A stretch of DNA of 8,291 nt from an uncultured Megasphaera sp. (lineage in GTDB: Bacteria > Bacillota > Negativicutes > Veillonellales > Megasphaeraceae). Below the pieces are notes generated by a model, which was not told the origin of the DNA, made no database searches, and saw only the letters and a program-made list of their open reading frames with translations. This document shows positions 6,690 through 8,291 of the stretch, piece after piece. Position 1 is the first letter of the stretch. Every line of letters starts with the position of its first letter. Location of the stretch: NCBI GenBank assembly GCA_900548635.1, contig URLP01000075.1, positions 1 to 8,291 of the forward strand, written 5' to 3'. Position numbers and translations under genes: made by a program.

Positions 6690-6754
6690 GTGTATCGTGG
6701 CACGTGGACGCTCCTACGAACCACGGCAAACGACCCACGGCGCCAAAGGCGCCT
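6690..6754. other. Non-coding stretch with nested short inverted repeats
   Basis: CGTGG occurs at 6696-6700 and 6703-6707, and its complement CCACG at 6721-6725 and 6735-6739, so a larger stem could form. GGCGCC (6739-6744) is repeated at 6748-6753 with AAA between, forming a 6-bp hairpin next to the relic's stop codon. No open frame is credible here. It looks like a remnant of a dispersed intergenic repeat or part of the 3' structure of the minus transcript. Confidence 0.4.
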
Positions 6755-7156
6755 TTAAGCCATCAGGCGGCACCATTCGGGCAAGGCTATCGTGCGGTCG
6801 AAGGCCGGGAGCCAGGTGTTGTGGGTGTGGTCGTAGGTGCGGATGAGGATATGATCAGGGTAGAGGTAGAGGGAATTGGTGCAGATCGTCTCTTCATCCC
6901 AGTCGCTGTTGTAGACGTTGAGGACGCGGTCTTCGTAATAATTGGCGTCGTCCATGAAGGTCGCGTCTGCCGGCGTCGTGTGCGTATGGCCCGAGACCCA
7001 GAGCAGGACCTGATGGTTGCGGGCCAGGATGGAACGGATGCGGCCTGCAGGCTGGACAGAATTGCGCGGCGATGGCAGGCTGACGCCCGGTCGTTCCGAC
7101 ACCGCCGTCTGTTCCAGAGGCGCATGGCAGAAGATGATGGAAATATCTGTAAAATG
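6755..7156 (-). pseudogene. 5'-truncated calcineurin-like metallophosphoesterase
   Basis: Reading in frame straight after the TAA of the Amt-PII gene gives 133 codons to a TAA at 6755-6757. The segment IIFCHAPLEQT (residues 7-17) and VSGHTHTTPA (about 54-63; the GHTH codons are at 6980-6991) are the last two metal-binding motifs of calcineurin-like phosphoesterases. The remainder (NVYNSDWDEETICTNSLYLY) looks like a normal C-terminal end. The N-terminal part with the DxH, GDxxD and GNHD/E motifs, usually 100-200 residues, is absent, and there is no start codon or ribosome-binding site at the junction. A GTG at 7102 lies in frame but after the first motif. The product could not be active, so I call it a relic left by a deletion joining it to the end of amt. 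It now serves as the 3' leader of that transcript. Confidence 0.8.
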
Positions 7157-8291
7157 TTATTTTTTCGCTGCTACGGGATAATCCTGCAGGGCATCGTAGC
7201 CTTCTTCGCCCGTCCGGATTTTGACGGCGTTGTCGATGGTCGAGACGAAGACCTTGCCGTCGCCGTAATTGCCCGTATAGAGGACTTTCTTCGCCGTTTC
7301 GATGATCAGGCGCGGCGATACTTTGGAGACGACCATTTCGACGCGAACCTTGGGCAGGAGCTTGGCCGAAATCTTGGCACCGCGGTAAAATTCCGTCCGC
7401 CCCTTTTCAATGCCAAAGCCAAGCGCTCTCGTAATCGTCATGCCCGTGATGCCGATGGCTTCCATGGCGTCCTTCAAGGTTTCGAAACGCTTTTCATCGG
7501 TAATGACCGTCACATTGTACAAGGCGTGGCCGCTAACGGGCTGAGGCGCAGCCATGACGGAATCCGGCACGGGACCGCTGAGAGGCACTTCTTTAGCTCC
7601 CTGCGGCGCTTCGCCGGCTTTCAAGGCGTCTGCCAGGGCCTGTCCGTCGTCTTCTTCAAGGTCCGACCAGGCCGGCGCCAGACCGTTTTCCTTAAAGTCC
7701 AGGCCGTTGATTTCTTCAGCAGCCGACACGCGCAGTCCCAGCGTTCCGTCGAGGATGCGGAAAATAAGGGTCATGACGACGAAGACGAAAACCGCCACGA
7801 CCAGGGTGCCGAGGACCTGGACGCCGAGGAAATGGAAATCGCCCGTATAGAAGAGGCCTTCTTTGACACTGAAAAGGCCAGTCAGGATCGTCCCCAAGGC
7901 TCCACCAAAGCCGTGCGTAGCGATAGCGCCGACAGGATCGTCGACTTTCAGCTTCTGGTCGATGAATTCAATGGCAAAGACCGTCAGGATACCGGCCAGC
8001 GCACCGATGAAGAAAGAGCCGGGCACGCTGACGGCATCGCAGCCAGCAGAAATGGCCACCAGCGCCGCCAGGGCACCGTTCAGGGTCAGCGAGACGTCGG
8101 GCTTGCCGTAGCGCAGCCACGTCGTCAGCATGGCTGCGACCGTACCGGCAGCCGCGGCCAGGTTCGTCGTCATGAAGATCAGTGCCGCCGACCCCTGAGC
8201 CGCATCACTGTTCAGGCTCAGCGTCGAGCCGCCATTGAAGCCGAACCAGCCGAACCAGAGGATGAAGAGCCCCAGGCAGGCCAGGGGCAGG
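7157..8291 (-). CDS. amt: Ammonium transporter fused to a C-terminal PII domain (5' part outside window)
   Basis: The visible 377 residues are the C-terminal half of an Amt/AmtB ammonium channel followed by a complete PII (GlnB/GlnK-type) signalling domain. The Amt part shows GWFGFNGGS (14-22), matching the family signature GWFGFNAGS. It also shows THGFGGALGT with the second pore histidine (codon 7913-7915), and the cytoplasmic tail GLRVSAAEEINGLD. A linker of about 55 residues rich in Ala, Pro, Asp and Glu leads to the PII domain (about 7178-7525). The PII domain keeps LGFG, YRGA, LPKV, TGNYGDGKVFV and KIRTGE. In free PII proteins the T-loop blocks the Amt pore when nitrogen is plentiful; here the regulator is tethered. 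T-loop changes relative to E. coli GlnK include Gln39 to Glu and Tyr51 to Ile, so uridylylation at Tyr51 is impossible. The first pore histidine lies beyond the right edge. Confidence 0.95.
   Translation of the reverse strand, partial: LPLACLGLFILWFGWFGFNGGSTLSLNSDAAQGSAALIFMTTNLAAAAGTVAAMLTTWLRYGKPDVSLTLNGALAALVAISAGCDAVSVPGSFFIGALAGILTVFAIEFIDQKLKVDDPVGAIATHGFGGALGTILTGLFSVKEGLFYTGDFHFLGVQVLGTLVVAVFVFVVMTLIFRILDGTLGLRVSAAEEINGLDFKENGLAPAWSDLEEDDGQALADALKAGEAPQGAKEVPLSGPVPDSVMAAPQPVSGHALYNVTVITDEKRFETLKDAMEAIGITGMTITRALGFGIEKGRTEFYRGAKISAKLLPKVRVEMVVSKVSPRLIIETAKKVLYTGNYGDGKVFVSTIDNAVKIRTGEEGYDALQDYPVAAKK

Noticed and set aside
6787..7125. Arg/Thr/Ser-rich frame starting MRLWNRRRC on the minus strand
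   Set aside because: Out-of-frame reading of the phosphoesterase relic; the other frame holds the FCHAPL and GHTH motifs.

Overview
The window is moderately GC-rich (mid-50s % by eye), densely coded bacterial DNA. The gene set and the strong preference for C- or G-ending codons (GTC, ATC, GAC, GGC) suggest a Negativicutes bacterium of the Megasphaera type. The gene set is: a two-subunit transketolase, a Cof-type HAD phosphatase, a MepA-like MATE exporter, an Rrf2 regulator, peptide release factor 3 and an ammonium transporter fused to a PII protein. The taxon is inferred from style, not proven.

Layout. Positions 1-1596 (minus) hold a split transketolase: the N-terminal ThDP subunit, then the C-terminal subunit, which runs off the left edge. 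Their stop and start codons overlap (TGATG). They have their own extended -10 promoter, set just downstream of a hairpin. Positions 1597-1743 hold that promoter, the hairpin and a run of 7-nt tandem repeats with an inverted copy. Positions 1744-4861 (minus) form a tight four-gene operon: Rrf2-type regulator, small secreted or membrane protein, MATE exporter, HAD phosphatase. The gaps are 14 nt, 3 nt and a 4-nt overlap. Positions 4862-5042 are a divergent promoter region with a near-consensus promoter for prfC and an operon promoter covered by a 27-bp imperfect palindrome, the best candidate for the Rrf2 operator. Positions 5043-6653 (plus) are prfC, closed by a strong hairpin terminator that can work in both directions. 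Positions 6755-7156 (minus) are a 5'-truncated calcineurin-like phosphoesterase relic. It starts immediately after, and in the same frame as, the stop codon of the Amt-PII fusion gene (7157-8291, minus, running off the right edge).

How the genes work together. The Rrf2 protein carries three cysteines and a histidine spaced like those of Fe-S-binding Rrf2 regulators. Its operon is therefore probably a redox-, Fe-S- or nitrosative-stress-responsive unit controlling an exporter and its small neighbour. The transketolase pair is a housekeeping pentose-phosphate enzyme and prfC is housekeeping translation. Amt-PII joins ammonium uptake and its 2-oxoglutarate/nucleotide sensor in one chain; several canonical PII T-loop residues are changed. 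The least ordinary parts are the Amt-PII fusion, the phosphoesterase relic fused to its 3' end, and the Rrf2-small protein-MATE-HAD operon with its palindrome. I see no CRISPR array, insertion sequence, tRNA or rRNA, and no clear new defence system.
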